Assembly: GCF_003012705.1 (NCBI RefSeq)
Contig: NZ_PXYL01000018.1
Coordinates: 1 to 64,000, forward strand
Direction: 5' to 3'
Source of the DNA: Pseudaminobacter soli (ex Li et al. 2025)
GTDB lineage: Bacteria > Pseudomonadota > Alphaproteobacteria > Rhizobiales > Rhizobiaceae
DNA: 64,000 nt
Numbering within the stretch: position 1 is the stretch's first letter; each line of letters begins with the position of its first letter. The notes below the pieces were generated by a model. The model saw only the letters and a program-made list of their open reading frames with translations, ran no database searches and was not told the DNA's origin. Made by a program: the position numbers and the translations under genes. This document shows, one piece after another, positions 53,933 to 63,157 of this stretch.

Positions 53933-53950
53933 ATACCTGATTTCAGTGAT
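53933..53950. promoter_or_regulatory. Repeated operator-like motif, copy 3 (ATACCTGATTTCAGTGAT)
   Basis: Third copy, in the orientation opposite to copy 1, 123 bases before the autotransporter start. It could control the autotransporter promoter, which should lie between here and 54072. No other features were seen in the gap. Confidence 0.6.
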
Positions 53951-54072
53951 AGACGGCTGGCTTCGTCTCCTGCTTAAAAACCCCAACAAAATAGCTTGCG
54001 TGGCCGCGCCCCCTATTCCCAGCATTTTCTTGAAAAGCAGACTGGCTTCGGCTGGAAGAAAGTAGTCGTCTC

Positions 54073-57000
54073 ATGAAGTTTCATCAACTCGCCAGTGCAT
54101 CCTTTTCTTTTCCTTCCCGCCATCGAGCACTGCTGTGCACAACCGCATTGGTCGGGCTGCTGGCGACTGTAACAAGCGGTCCCGCATTGGCGCAATCAGC
54201 AACGGGCGGTACGGGTGGTCAGTATACAGCCACAGGGAACAGCACAGGCGGCAGCGGAGGGGCCGTTAGCCAAGCGGGTGCTGATGGCGAAAGCAATCCC
54301 GGCTCCGGCGGCGCTGCGGGCACGGCGGCTTCTCCAAACGGTGGCAATGGCCGCGACAGCAGTGGCGGCCTCGTTAGCGGCGGTGGCGGCGGCGGTGGCT
54401 ACAGCAATGCGAATAGCAACACGACCATCAACAGCAATCTATCTGGTGGCAATGGTGGCAATGGCGGCATGTACGGCGGAGGTGGAGGTGGAGGTGCCGG
54501 GGGCAACGGGCTGAATAGTTCAGCTATAGGAAGCCTTGTCATCGCGAAAGACGCTTACGTTCGTGGCGGAAGCGGGGGGCATGGCGGCTCGGGCAATGGA
54601 GGGTACCCTGGCACCGGTGGGACAGGAGCCGGCGGCGCGGCTGGTGGCAGCCAAAACATGGGTTGGGCCGGCGGCGGTGGCGGTGGCGGCGGCGCCGGAA
54701 TTGTCGTTCTCCAACCCGGCGTAACTCTTACCAATGGCGGCACGGTATACGGCGGCAGCGGTGGCTCGAGTGACATGTGGGGTGGCGCCGGTGGTGGCGG
54801 CGCAGGCGTAATTGGCAATGCCCTTGCCATCGTCAACACAGGGACGATTGCAGGCGGCAACGGAGGAACCACCTTTGCTGTTGGCGGCAATGGGGGAGCC
54901 GGCATCATTGGTAGTGGTCTCACCATTATCAATAGCGGCACGATCAAAGGCGGTACCGCTTACCCTGTTAACAGTCCCGGTGTCAGTGGTGTCAACGGTA
55001 ACGCGGTTACCTTTACAGGCGGGATTAATTCGCTGGAATTGCGAGCTGGTTCGGTCATCGCCGGCAATGTGGTTGGCGCAACGGGCGGAGGGACCGCCAA
55101 TTCCTTGATCCTTGGCGGTGATACGACGCAACCGGGCGGGAGCGGCGCGACGACCTTCAATGTTTCCGCCATCGGCAATCAATATCAGAATTTCACTGCC
55201 TTCCAGAAATCCGGGATGAGTAACTGGACGCTGACGGGAACGACCTCCGAAGTCACCCCTTGGACGATCTCGGGCGGCCTTCTTAATTTTGCGTCGATCG
55301 GCTCTTTTGGTTCGGGCTACATTACATTGAACGGTGGCGGCCTGCAGTGGGCTACAGGTAATGCTACCGATATTTCCGGCCGCCTGAATCCAATCGGTGT
55401 GGGAGGTGGTGTATTCGATACCAATGGCAATGACGTTACCTTCGCCAACTCGCTAACTGGCGGCGGAGGCATGGCCAAGACAGGCGGTGGCACGCTCACC
55501 CTGATTGGTGCGAATGGCTACACGGGCGGCACGACGATCAATGCGGGTACCCTGGCTTTGTCCGGATTGGGCTCGGTCGCCTCGTCCTCGGGCGTGTCGA
55601 TTGCCGACAATGGGCGTTTTGACATCAGCGCGACCACGAGCGGTGCGGGCATTCAGTCGCTCTCCGGGGGAGGCAATGTTTGGCTCGGGGGCAAGACGCT
55701 GGTCCTGACCAATGCCAGCGGCACGTTTTCAGGCGCGATTGCTGGGACGGGCAGCTTGTTGCTGGCCGGCGGTACACAGACGCTGTCGGGCACGAATAGC
55801 TACACGGACATGACGGCGATCAGTGCTGGAGCTACGCTGGCACTCTCCGGGACCGGCTCGATTTCGTCGTCTTCTGTCGTAGCGGTCGCCAATAACGCAA
55901 AATTCGACATCAGCGCATCCACGAGCGGCGCGAGCATTCAGTCGCTCTCCGGTGCTGGCAGCGTCGTGCTCGGCGGTCAGATGCTAACGCTGACCAATGC
56001 CACCGGTTTGTTTTCGGGTGAGATCTCCGGAACCGGGGGGCTGACGCTGACAGGCGGGACGGAAACCCTTGCTGGTACGAACACCTACACGGGCGGCACC
56101 ACCATCAACGACGCGATCGTGCGCGCGAACGCGGCAAGCGCGCTAGGGGGAGCGTCGCCCATAGGCGCTTACGGTGCCTTGAACATCATCAATGGCGGTG
56201 CGCTTTATCTCAATGCAGCGCAGAAGGTCGGTGCACTCTCCGGCGACAGCAGCGCTATCATCAGCAATCAGACCGGGGCAAATACACTGGTCGTTAATCA
56301 GTTCGGCGACACCACCTATGCTGGCAGCCTTCAGGGCGACCTCTACCTCACCCTGAACGGCAACTCCAGCGCAGACACGCTGACTATCTCCGGCACTAAC
56401 AATACCTATACCGGAAACACCATCATTAACAGCGGCACGCTGGTAGTGGATGGCACGATTGATGGCACGAACGCCGTCCTCGTCAACGCCGGGGGCACGC
56501 TAAGCGGCTCAGGGACAATCACGACCGCATCAACCGGCGGTTTCGTCCACGTCAGCTCGGGTGGCTTCGTCGTGCCGAGCGCGGGAACGGCGTTGACGAT
56601 CAATGGCAGTGTCTCCGTCGGGGGAACAACCAGCGTCGCCGCCGACGCGCAGCTTTCAGTTTCCGGCCGCTATGAGCAATTTACCGGCTCGACGCTGGAC
56701 ATCATCGTAGGCTCGAAGAGTCCGGCCATCACGGCGGATAGCGCGTCGCTGGGCGGAACCCTGAACATTGCTGGCATCAGCAGCTCGAGCCAACTCCCCC
56801 AGACGCTGGTCAGCACCACAAGCGGCGTCAGCGGTAGTTTTTCGTCGGTCACAGTCGGCGGCTTCGCCGGGACGGTTGATTACATGACCGTCAATACCGG
56901 CAAGTCAACGGATGGCACCCAGTATTTGGCGAGCTATGGTCTGAGCTGGACCGCAAACAACAACCTCGGTCACGGCACATTCACCCTGACCAACGCCTCC

Positions 57001-59526
57001 GACAGTTTCAACGTCGGCACGGTACTCGGTAATGAAGCCGCCAATGCGGCAACGAGCTGGGACGGAATCAGCTTGACCAAAGCCGGTGCTGGTACGCTGA
57101 TCCTTTCGGCAAACAACACCTACACTGGTGGTACAACAATCTCCTCCGGCACGCTGCAACTCGGCGATGGCGGTACAACCGGCTCGATCCTCGGCAATGT
57201 GACCAATGACGGCACACTGGCGTTCAACCGTAGCGATGATGTCGTATTCGGCGGAGTGATCTCCGGTAGAGGCTCCGTCGAGCAGAACGGCGCGGGCACG
57301 GCGACCCTGACCATCAACAACAGCTACACCGGCCTGACCACCGTCAACGCGGGTACGCTCGCCATCGCTTCGACTGGCGGTGTTGCGGGCAATGTCGTCA
57401 ACAACGCGACCTTCAACAATGCCGGCGCAGTCGGCGGCGGAGTGGCCAACGCAGCCAATGCCACCCTCACGCAGACCGGCGGCAGCATTGCTGGCGGCCT
57501 CGCCAACAGCGGCTCGGTGAACGCCAATGGCGGCGCGCTCAACGGAGCCATCGTCAACAACGCTGGCGCGACCTTCAATGTCGGCGGCACGGTGACCAGC
57601 AGCGACACGTTCAACAACGCCAATGGCGCAACTCTGGCGGTCCAGGCAACGGGCGACTACAAGTTGGCCGGCAACCTCACCAACAGCGGAACAGTCACGA
57701 TTGATGAGGGCGGCTCACTGACCGCAGGCAGCATTACCAATACCGCCAACGGCGTCGTCACCAATAACGGCACCGTCATCGATGATCTCGACAACGCCGG
57801 CTTCTACACCAACAACAAAACCCAGAACTCCAATGTCGCGTCCAACAGCGGCACTATTGTCAATAGCCTTGGCGCTACCTGGAACGGCAATTTCAATACC
57901 TCCGGCACCGTCAGCAATCTTGGCACGATCGACGGGAGCCTGACCCAAAGCGCCGGAATAACAACCAACAACGGAAGCATCACTGGTGCGGTCATCGTCA
58001 ATGGCGGCGTGTTCTTCGGCACGGGTTCGGTAGGATTGCTCACCATTGCCAATGGAGCAACCATCGCGCCGTCCGACAATGGCAGCGTCGGCACGATGAG
58101 CGTTGCCGGCAATATGGTGTTCGCCCAAGGCTCAACCTATCAGGTGGCCATAAACACTGCCGGGCAAGCCTCGCGGATCGATGCCGCCGGTACGGCTACG
58201 ATCAACGGCGGCACCGTCGCGGTCATGGCTGGACAGGGAAGCTACAATCCAAGGTCCACCGCCACCATTCTCAGTGCGCAAGGCGGCGTCTCCGGGAGGT
58301 TCGACGGTGTTACCTCGAACCTGGCCTTCCTGACGCCGACGCTGAGCTACGATTCCAACGACGTGTACCTGGTTGTCACCCGCAACAACGTCAATTTTGC
58401 CGACGTCGCGACGACGCCAAACCAGACCAACGTCGCCAACGCCATCACTGCGCTGATGATCGGCAATCCGGTCTGGGATGCTGTTGTTGGTCTAGATACG
58501 AGGACGGCGCGCGTTGCGTTCGATCAGCTCTCGGGCGAAGTCCATGCCTCGGGGAACACGGCGTTGATCGAGGACAGCCGTTTCGTGCGCGATGCGGCCC
58601 TTGACCGCTTGCGCTCCGGTGCCTGCTCAGCCTCCGGGGGCACGACCTCGCTTTCAGTCATCGAGCCCAATGGCGGACGTGCAGATTTTGGCTGCGACAG
58701 CGGTCAGGCCGTCACCTGGGCCAGAGGCTTTGGCTCATGGGGCGACATAAACGGCGACGGCAATGCGGCCAGTATCCACCGTTCCATTGGTGGTCTCCTG
58801 ATGGGCGTTGATAGCCAGTTGCTCGACAGCTGGCGAGTTGGCGTCCTTGGCGGCTACAGCCGCTCCAGCTTCAACGTGAATGACCGCATGTCGTCGGGAT
58901 CGAGCGACAACTACTCGCTCGGTCTCTACGCCGGCAGCCAATGGGGCAATTTCGCCTTCCGGTCGGGAGCGGCTTATACGTGGCATGACATCTCGACCAG
59001 CCGCGGCGTCGCCTTCCCTGGCTTCTCCGACAGTCTCAGCGGCGACTATAACGCCGGCACTACACAGCTGTTCGGCGAACTCGGCTATGGCATCAACGCG
59101 GGCGCCGTCACCTTCGAGCCCTTCGCCAATCTGGCTTACGTGAACCTGCATACGGACGGTTTCGCGGAAAAGGGAGGCGTCGCTGCGTTGACTGCCAACA
59201 GCGGCAACACCGATACCACGTTTTCGACACTGGGCCTGAACCTCTCAAGCGACATCATGCTCGGCGGCTTGAAAGCCACCGCATCCGGATCGCTCGGCTG
59301 GCGGCATGCCTTCGGCGGTATCAAGCCAGTCTCAGCAATGGCCCTTGCCGGCAGCTCGGACTTCTCCATCGCAGGTGCGCCAATCGTCAGGGATGCAGCC
59401 GTTATCAACGCCGGCCTCGATCTGGCCGTCTCCCCCAACGCTGTTCTCGGTGTCTCCTATAGCGGCCAATTAGGCTCAGGTATCGCCGACAACAGCATTC
59501 GGGGTGACTTCAAACTCAGTTTCTGA
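54073..59526 (+). CDS. Large autotransporter (type Va) with Gly-rich passenger and PATR repeats
   Basis: 1817 residues. A long signal peptide (about 1-40, ending PALAQ), a Gly/Asn/Ser-rich stretch to about 270, then a long beta-helical passenger with autotransporter-associated repeats such as YTGGTTINAGTLALSG, YTGNTIINSGTLVVDG and YTGGTTISSGTLQLGDG. Two tandem copies of a roughly 95-residue unit start near 484 and 579. The C-terminal 12-strand-type beta-barrel domain runs from about 1545 (WARGFGSWGD) to the terminal Phe, as needed for outer-membrane assembly. No protease triad or RGD motif was recognised. It is likely a surface adhesin. Expression is probably controlled by the divergent two-component genes. 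Confidence 0.93.
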   Translation: MKFHQLASASFSFPSRHRALLCTTALVGLLATVTSGPALAQSATGGTGGQYTATGNSTGGSGGAVSQAGADGESNPGSGGAAGTAASPNGGNGRDSSGGLVSGGGGGGGYSNANSNTTINSNLSGGNGGNGGMYGGGGGGGAGGNGLNSSAIGSLVIAKDAYVRGGSGGHGGSGNGGYPGTGGTGAGGAAGGSQNMGWAGGGGGGGGAGIVVLQPGVTLTNGGTVYGGSGGSSDMWGGAGGGGAGVIGNALAIVNTGTIAGGNGGTTFAVGGNGGAGIIGSGLTIINSGTIKGGTAYPVNSPGVSGVNGNAVTFTGGINSLELRAGSVIAGNVVGATGGGTANSLILGGDTTQPGGSGATTFNVSAIGNQYQNFTAFQKSGMSNWTLTGTTSEVTPWTISGGLLNFASIGSFGSGYITLNGGGLQWATGNATDISGRLNPIGVGGGVFDTNGNDVTFANSLTGGGGMAKTGGGTLTLIGANGYTGGTTINAGTLALSGLGSVASSSGVSIADNGRFDISATTSGAGIQSLSGGGNVWLGGKTLVLTNASGTFSGAIAGTGSLLLAGGTQTLSGTNSYTDMTAISAGATLALSGTGSISSSSVVAVANNAKFDISASTSGASIQSLSGAGSVVLGGQMLTLTNATGLFSGEISGTGGLTLTGGTETLAGTNTYTGGTTINDAIVRANAASALGGASPIGAYGALNIINGGALYLNAAQKVGALSGDSSAIISNQTGANTLVVNQFGDTTYAGSLQGDLYLTLNGNSSADTLTISGTNNTYTGNTIINSGTLVVDGTIDGTNAVLVNAGGTLSGSGTITTASTGGFVHVSSGGFVVPSAGTALTINGSVSVGGTTSVAADAQLSVSGRYEQFTGSTLDIIVGSKSPAITADSASLGGTLNIAGISSSSQLPQTLVSTTSGVSGSFSSVTVGGFAGTVDYMTVNTGKSTDGTQYLASYGLSWTANNNLGHGTFTLTNASDSFNVGTVLGNEAANAATSWDGISLTKAGAGTLILSANNTYTGGTTISSGTLQLGDGGTTGSILGNVTNDGTLAFNRSDDVVFGGVISGRGSVEQNGAGTATLTINNSYTGLTTVNAGTLAIASTGGVAGNVVNNATFNNAGAVGGGVANAANATLTQTGGSIAGGLANSGSVNANGGALNGAIVNNAGATFNVGGTVTSSDTFNNANGATLAVQATGDYKLAGNLTNSGTVTIDEGGSLTAGSITNTANGVVTNNGTVIDDLDNAGFYTNNKTQNSNVASNSGTIVNSLGATWNGNFNTSGTVSNLGTIDGSLTQSAGITTNNGSITGAVIVNGGVFFGTGSVGLLTIANGATIAPSDNGSVGTMSVAGNMVFAQGSTYQVAINTAGQASRIDAAGTATINGGTVAVMAGQGSYNPRSTATILSAQGGVSGRFDGVTSNLAFLTPTLSYDSNDVYLVVTRNNVNFADVATTPNQTNVANAITALMIGNPVWDAVVGLDTRTARVAFDQLSGEVHASGNTALIEDSRFVRDAALDRLRSGACSASGGTTSLSVIEPNGGRADFGCDSGQAVTWARGFGSWGDINGDGNAASIHRSIGGLLMGVDSQLLDSWRVGVLGGYSRSSFNVNDRMSSGSSDNYSLGLYAGSQWGNFAFRSGAAYTWHDISTSRGVAFPGFSDSLSGDYNAGTTQLFGELGYGINAGAVTFEPFANLAYVNLHTDGFAEKGGVAALTANSGNTDTTFSTLGLNLSSDIMLGGLKATASGSLGWRHAFGGIKPVSAMALAGSSDFSIAGAPIVRDAAVINAGLDLAVSPNAVLGVSYSGQLGSGIADNSIRGDFKLSF

Positions 59527-59629
59527 ATAAGAAGATCTCGAAACTGCTCGATGAAGCGACTTACAAGGGGTTGGTCAGCAACCTCGTCGTCAGCAGTTCC
59601 GCGTCAGCCGTGCCGAGGGGCGTAGCGAG

Positions 59630-60740
59630 ATGCGACTCTGCCGCGAACACGCGGCGCGCGAGGACTGGGCGGTCGCCGGCAGCCATCACGATGCCGGCGT
59701 CTCCGGCGCCAGCCTGGTGCTCAGGCCCGGCATCCAGCAGCTGCTGCGCGACGCGCAAGGCGGGCGATTCGAGATCGTGCTGGCCGAGGCAGCTCGACCG
59801 CCTGTCGCGCGACCAGGCCGACGTCGCCACGCTTTACAAGCAGCTCAAGTTTTGCGGCGTCGCGATCGTCACTTTGGCCGAGGGGGCGATCTCCGAACTG
59901 CATGTCGGGCTCAAGGGCACGATGAACGCGCTGTTCCTGAAAGACCTGGCGCTGAAGACGCGGCGCGGCCTGCGCGGCCGTGTCGAGGCCGGCAAATCCG
60001 GCGGCGGGCTGTGCTACGGCTACCGCGTCGTCAGGCGGCACGATGCCGGCGGCGCCGCCCTCAACGGCGAGCGCACCATCGACGCTGACCAAGCCGCCGT
60101 CATCCGCCGCGTCTTTGCCGACTTCGCCGCCGGTCTCGGCCCGCGCGCCATCGCCAAGCGGCTCAACGACCAAGGCATAGCCGGTCCCGCCGGCAAGATG
60201 CGGGTGCTGGCCGGCCTCCGGCGCCGGCTGATGGCACCGGAGGCCGCGGCGGCGGCGATGCGCGCCTACGCCGAGGAGAGCAACCGGCTCAATCGCGCAC
60301 GCCGCGCCAATGCCGACGCCTGGCGATCCGAGCTTACCAGGATCGACAAGCAGATCCGCAGCCTCATCGAGGCGATCAAGGCCGGCATGTTCCAGGCCAG
60401 CATGAAGGCGGCGCTGGATGAGCTCGAGGCGCGCCAGGTCAAGCTCACCGAGCTGCTGGCCGCTACCCCACAAGACATGCCTGACCTTTTTCCAAGTATT
60501 TCGAAAGTCTATGCCAAGAAAGTCGAGCAGTTGTCCGCGGCGCTCAACTGTCCGGACGACCGCCAGGCAGCAGCGCAGGCTTTGCGCAGCCTGATCGCGA
60601 AGATCGTGCTCTCCCCAGGCCCGCACAAGGGCGAGATCGAGGCGACGCTGTACGGGGAACTCGGCACGATCCTGAACTGGGCGGATGGGCAGCCGCCAAA
60701 CAAAAACACTCCCGGAGCTGGGCTCGCAGGAGTGTTTTGA
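59630..60740 (+). pseudogene. Large serine recombinase, broken
   Basis: Fragments read in order: MRLCREHAAREDWAVAGSHH, DAGVSGASLVLRPGIQQLLRDAQGG, FEIVLAEA, a +1 insertion near 59791, then LDRLSRDQADVATLYKQLKF, the resolvase fold end, and the recombinase domain GPRAIAKRLNDQGIAGPAGK. There the sequence jumps straight to RVLAGLRRRLMAPEAAAAAMRAYAEESNRLN, the C-terminal coiled coil, so about 150 or more residues including the zinc-ribbon domain are deleted. The N-terminal strand with the catalytic Ser is also missing. The gene therefore cannot encode an active enzyme. It follows the autotransporter by about 100 bases. Confidence 0.85.
60703..60738. terminator. AAAACACTCC/GGAGTGTTTT hairpin at the recombinase end
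   Basis: Perfect 10-bp arms (60703-60712 and 60729-60738) with a 16-base loop, ending in TTTT and overlapping the recombinase stop codon. It looks like a bidirectional terminator. Immediately followed by copy 2 of the 39-bp repeat, as at 44902-44973. Confidence 0.7.
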
Positions 60741-60742
60741 AC

Positions 60743-60781
60743 TTTGGTTGCGGGGGCTCGCAACTACCGATGCCGACATTT
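60743..60781 (+). repeat. 39-bp repeat with GTTGCG/CGCAAC hairpin, copy 2
   Basis: Two substitutions distinguish it from the copy at 44935-44973. Both copies are in the same orientation and follow a terminator-like hairpin at the 3' end of a decayed mobile-element gene. Confidence 0.75.
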
Positions 60782-60782
60782 A

Positions 60783-60999
60783 TTACAGATTGCTGTTTAA
60801 TGAGAAGTCGCTCCAGGTTTCGCTCGAACCAGCGGCGGGCGTCGATTTCCGCTTCGATCCAACTTTTGATCAGCGGATCCAGGGCAACAGTGTCGAGCTG
60901 CTCGGCGTGCTGCCAGATGGCTTTGGTCAATGCGCAGGCAAGCGGCGTCAATGTTGTCAGACGCTGCTGCCCGTCGAGCGCACTCGGTACGATCTGCAA
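60783..60999 (-). pseudogene. DUF262-type (GmrSD-like) protein fragment
   Basis: Minus-strand frame reading PSALDGQQRLTTLTPLACAL and then QLDTVALDPLIKSWIEAEIDAR, RWFERNLERLL. The DGQQRLTTL motif is the hallmark of DUF262 domains found in GmrSD type IV restriction enzymes. Only about 70 residues remain and the frame is joined upstream to IS6-like sequence and downstream to unrelated bases, so this is a scrap. Confidence 0.5.
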
Positions 61000-61034
61000 C
61001 GTCGCGACGCTGGTGCTGATTATCAAAGCCAGCC

Positions 61035-61170
61035 GCCTCGCAGAGCGCTTGATGTCGAGATGTTCCGATATCTCTGGCAGCGCTTCCCGGCAACGCAAGC
61101 TGAAACCAAGGTACCATCGCAATAACAGCGGGATTATGGACTGCTCGAATTGGGGGCCGTAGAACAAGTG
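61035..61170 (-). pseudogene. IS6-family transposase-like N-terminal fragment
   Basis: The minus-strand start reads FYGPQFEQSIIPLLLRWYLG and F(S)LRCREALPEISEH, resembling the beginning of a second IS6 subgroup (F..R.F..SII.L..RWYL). It runs directly into the DUF262 fragment in the same frame, giving a chimeric open frame without a plausible function. Confidence 0.45.
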
Positions 61171-61258
61171 CGCTCCCCAAAAGCTAAGACTTTCACAATA
61201 TAGGCAAAGTCACCGCACACTTTACTGCCCGCATCTGGCGGCAGCGTTCCACCTCAAG

Positions 61259-61446
61259 TTGACTGTTGATTGCCGCTCCAACGGCTTGTTGGACCCCGTC
61301 TACATGACTGTGGTGGACAGCGTGAAGGAAGCCGTGGTCAACGCCATGCTCGCCGCAGAAGACATGGGCGGCACGCCCGACTGAAGATCGAGGCGATAAG
61401 GCACGAGCTGCCTCTCGATGTCATGCGCCAATATGGGCGGGTGAAC
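61259..61446 (+). pseudogene. C-terminal remnant of a DmpA-type aminopeptidase (S58/P1)
   Basis: Frame 1 reads NGLLDPVYMTVVDSVKEAVV, NAMLAAEDMGG and stops; after a shift near 61380 the next frame continues KIEAIRHELPLDVMRQYGRVN. This matches the end of P1/DmpA peptidases (DP.Y...V..TEEAIVNAL.AAETM.G ... LP.D.....YGR.N). The catalytic Ser region is missing. DmpA-like enzymes include L-aminopeptidase/D-Ala-esterases, in line with the D-peptide theme of the window. Confidence 0.6.
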
Positions 61447-61563
61447 TTATTGGCGTGCGGCCCCACCGTTCGTACACTCTCAGTCAAAACTGAATGCAGA
61501 GGCAGGCATGACGGCTTCGCCCACTTCGGCCAAGATGCCGCCTCGAAATGGAGAGGAGACGTT

Positions 61564-62352
61564 ATGCGCTTCAAGGACAAGACCGCCCTGGTCACGGGCG
61601 GGGGAACGGGCATCGGAGCGGCGGTAGCACGCCGCATCCGGGCCGAAGGGGGCGACGTCGCACTCGTCGGCCGCCGTCCCGAACCGCTCCGCGCCGTGGC
61701 CGATGAAATCGGAGCCACGATCATCGCTGCCGATGCCGCCGACACGGCCTCGATGAAGGCCGCCATCCAGAAGACGGCGGAGACTTTCGGTGGCCTCGAC
61801 ATCCTTATCGCCAATGCCGGCGGCCACGGCGTCGGCCCAACGATCAGCATGTCCGACGAGACGTGGGATCTGGCCGTCAGGCTCAATCTGAACACCGCTT
61901 TCGTAAGCGCCCGCGAGTCGCTTCCTCACCTCATCAAGAGCAAGGGCAATATCGTCGTGCTCGCCTCGATCGCCGGCCTCTTCGCCGGCCCCGACGCGGC
62001 TGGTTACGTCACCATGAAGCATGGCTGCATCGGCCTGGCGAAATCGCTGGCCCGCGACTACGGACGCCTCGGCGTGCGCACCAACACAGTCTGCCCCGGC
62101 TGGGTGACCACCGCCATGGCCGACGAGCAGATGGAAGTGCTGGTCGAGAAGTTCAAGCTGAAGAACGTCGAGGAGGCCTACGCGCTGGTGACGAAGGATG
62201 TGCCGCTCGGCCGCCCCGCATCCGCCGAGGACGTGGCAAACGCCGTCTGCTTCCTCGCGTCCGACGAGGCTTCGATGATCAACGGGGCCGTGCTGACGGT
62301 CGACGGCGGCGCCGGCACCGTCGATCTGCCGACGCTCGCTTTCGCGGAATAA
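61564..62352 (+). CDS. Short-chain dehydrogenase/reductase (SDR, FabG-like)
   Basis: 262 residues from the ATG at 61564 with GGAGAGGAGA upstream; the open frame further upstream covers the peptidase remnant. Classical SDR motifs: cofactor site TGGGTGIG near residues 11-18, IANAGG near 86-91, catalytic Ser in LASIAG, then YVTMKHG with Tyr and Lys, and PGWVTT. The Arg after the first beta strand (GRRPEP) suggests NADP preference. First gene of a three-gene operon with MoaF-like and NTF2-like genes. It probably reduces or oxidises a small carbonyl or alcohol substrate. Confidence 0.92.
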   Translation: MRFKDKTALVTGGGTGIGAAVARRIRAEGGDVALVGRRPEPLRAVADEIGATIIAADAADTASMKAAIQKTAETFGGLDILIANAGGHGVGPTISMSDETWDLAVRLNLNTAFVSARESLPHLIKSKGNIVVLASIAGLFAGPDAAGYVTMKHGCIGLAKSLARDYGRLGVRTNTVCPGWVTTAMADEQMEVLVEKFKLKNVEEAYALVTKDVPLGRPASAEDVANAVCFLASDEASMINGAVLTVDGGAGTVDLPTLAFAE

Positions 62353-62366
62353 TCAGGAGGAAACCG

Positions 62367-63146
62367 ATGAACCAGAACCCCAAGGACTGGAAGACCTACG
62401 ACCAGTTTGCCTATGGCATCGACACCAACCGCCTGCCGGCGACCAAGGCGCTGGCAGGCCAGAAGCACAGCGTGACGTTCGACGACCGGCGCCAGCTCGA
62501 CCTCAGCTTCGCTGACGGTTCGGTGACTTGGTCGGATGGCACGGGCGGCGCCAGCGACACCTGCGAGGTGATCGAAGTTGCGCCCGATACCTATTTCGTC
62601 GAGATCATCTTCGCCGGCCGGCCCAAGGAAGCCGAAACGCTGGTCCTCAACCTCAGGAGCAAGCGCGCCCTTTCGATCTACTCGCTGGTGCGCGAGAAGG
62701 AGGAAAGCGTGGGCGAGCCGCAGGTGGCGCAGATCTTCCGCCCTGGCATTCTCGAAGGTGGCCCGGCCACCGGCATGGTCCCGCACGAAACCCGCGACCT
62801 CATCGGCCTGAGGGCACACTTCACCTACAGCCCCAACCACGTCTACGAGCACACCTATCTGTCGTCGCAGCGCTATGCCTGGCAGAATCTGGTGGGCGTG
62901 CAGCGGGGGCACGGCGACGTGGACCTGGCCACGACCTACAAATTCGACGAGGACCAGTACATCTTCACCTTCCGCGAGTTCAAGATCGCGGTCGCCTCAA
63001 CCTTCTTTTACAATTTCAAGGACATGCGTTCGACCGGCAAGTTCCTCGGCATCACCGGCGACGGCCGGATCCAGAACAGCCCGGCCGGCGCCTTCATCCG
63101 CAAGGTCTCCACGACCTACTACCTCCCCGGCCAGGAACCGGTGTGA
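62367..63146 (+). CDS. MoaF-like protein
   Basis: 259 residues from the ATG at 62367, preceded by AGGAGG. Two lipocalin-like halves are suggested: about 40-130 (HSVTFDDRRQLDLSFADGSVTW, DTYFVEIIFAG) and about 140-250 (NHVYEHTYLSSQRYAWQNLVG, ...YIFTFREFKIAVASTFFYNF). This matches the MoaF/MoaF_C family, named from a Klebsiella gene linked to arylsulfatase/monoamine regulation and of unknown biochemical role. Coupled with an SDR and an NTF2-like protein it probably belongs to a small catabolic pathway. No molybdopterin genes are nearby. Confidence 0.8.
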   Translation: MNQNPKDWKTYDQFAYGIDTNRLPATKALAGQKHSVTFDDRRQLDLSFADGSVTWSDGTGGASDTCEVIEVAPDTYFVEIIFAGRPKEAETLVLNLRSKRALSIYSLVREKEESVGEPQVAQIFRPGILEGGPATGMVPHETRDLIGLRAHFTYSPNHVYEHTYLSSQRYAWQNLVGVQRGHGDVDLATTYKFDEDQYIFTFREFKIAVASTFFYNFKDMRSTGKFLGITGDGRIQNSPAGAFIRKVSTTYYLPGQEPV

Positions 63147-63157
63147 GAGGCCTGACG

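Noticed and set aside
59571-60740. Treating the 389-codon frame as a functional protein
   Set aside because: The first 70 residues are out of frame relative to the resolvase fold and the zinc-ribbon region is missing.
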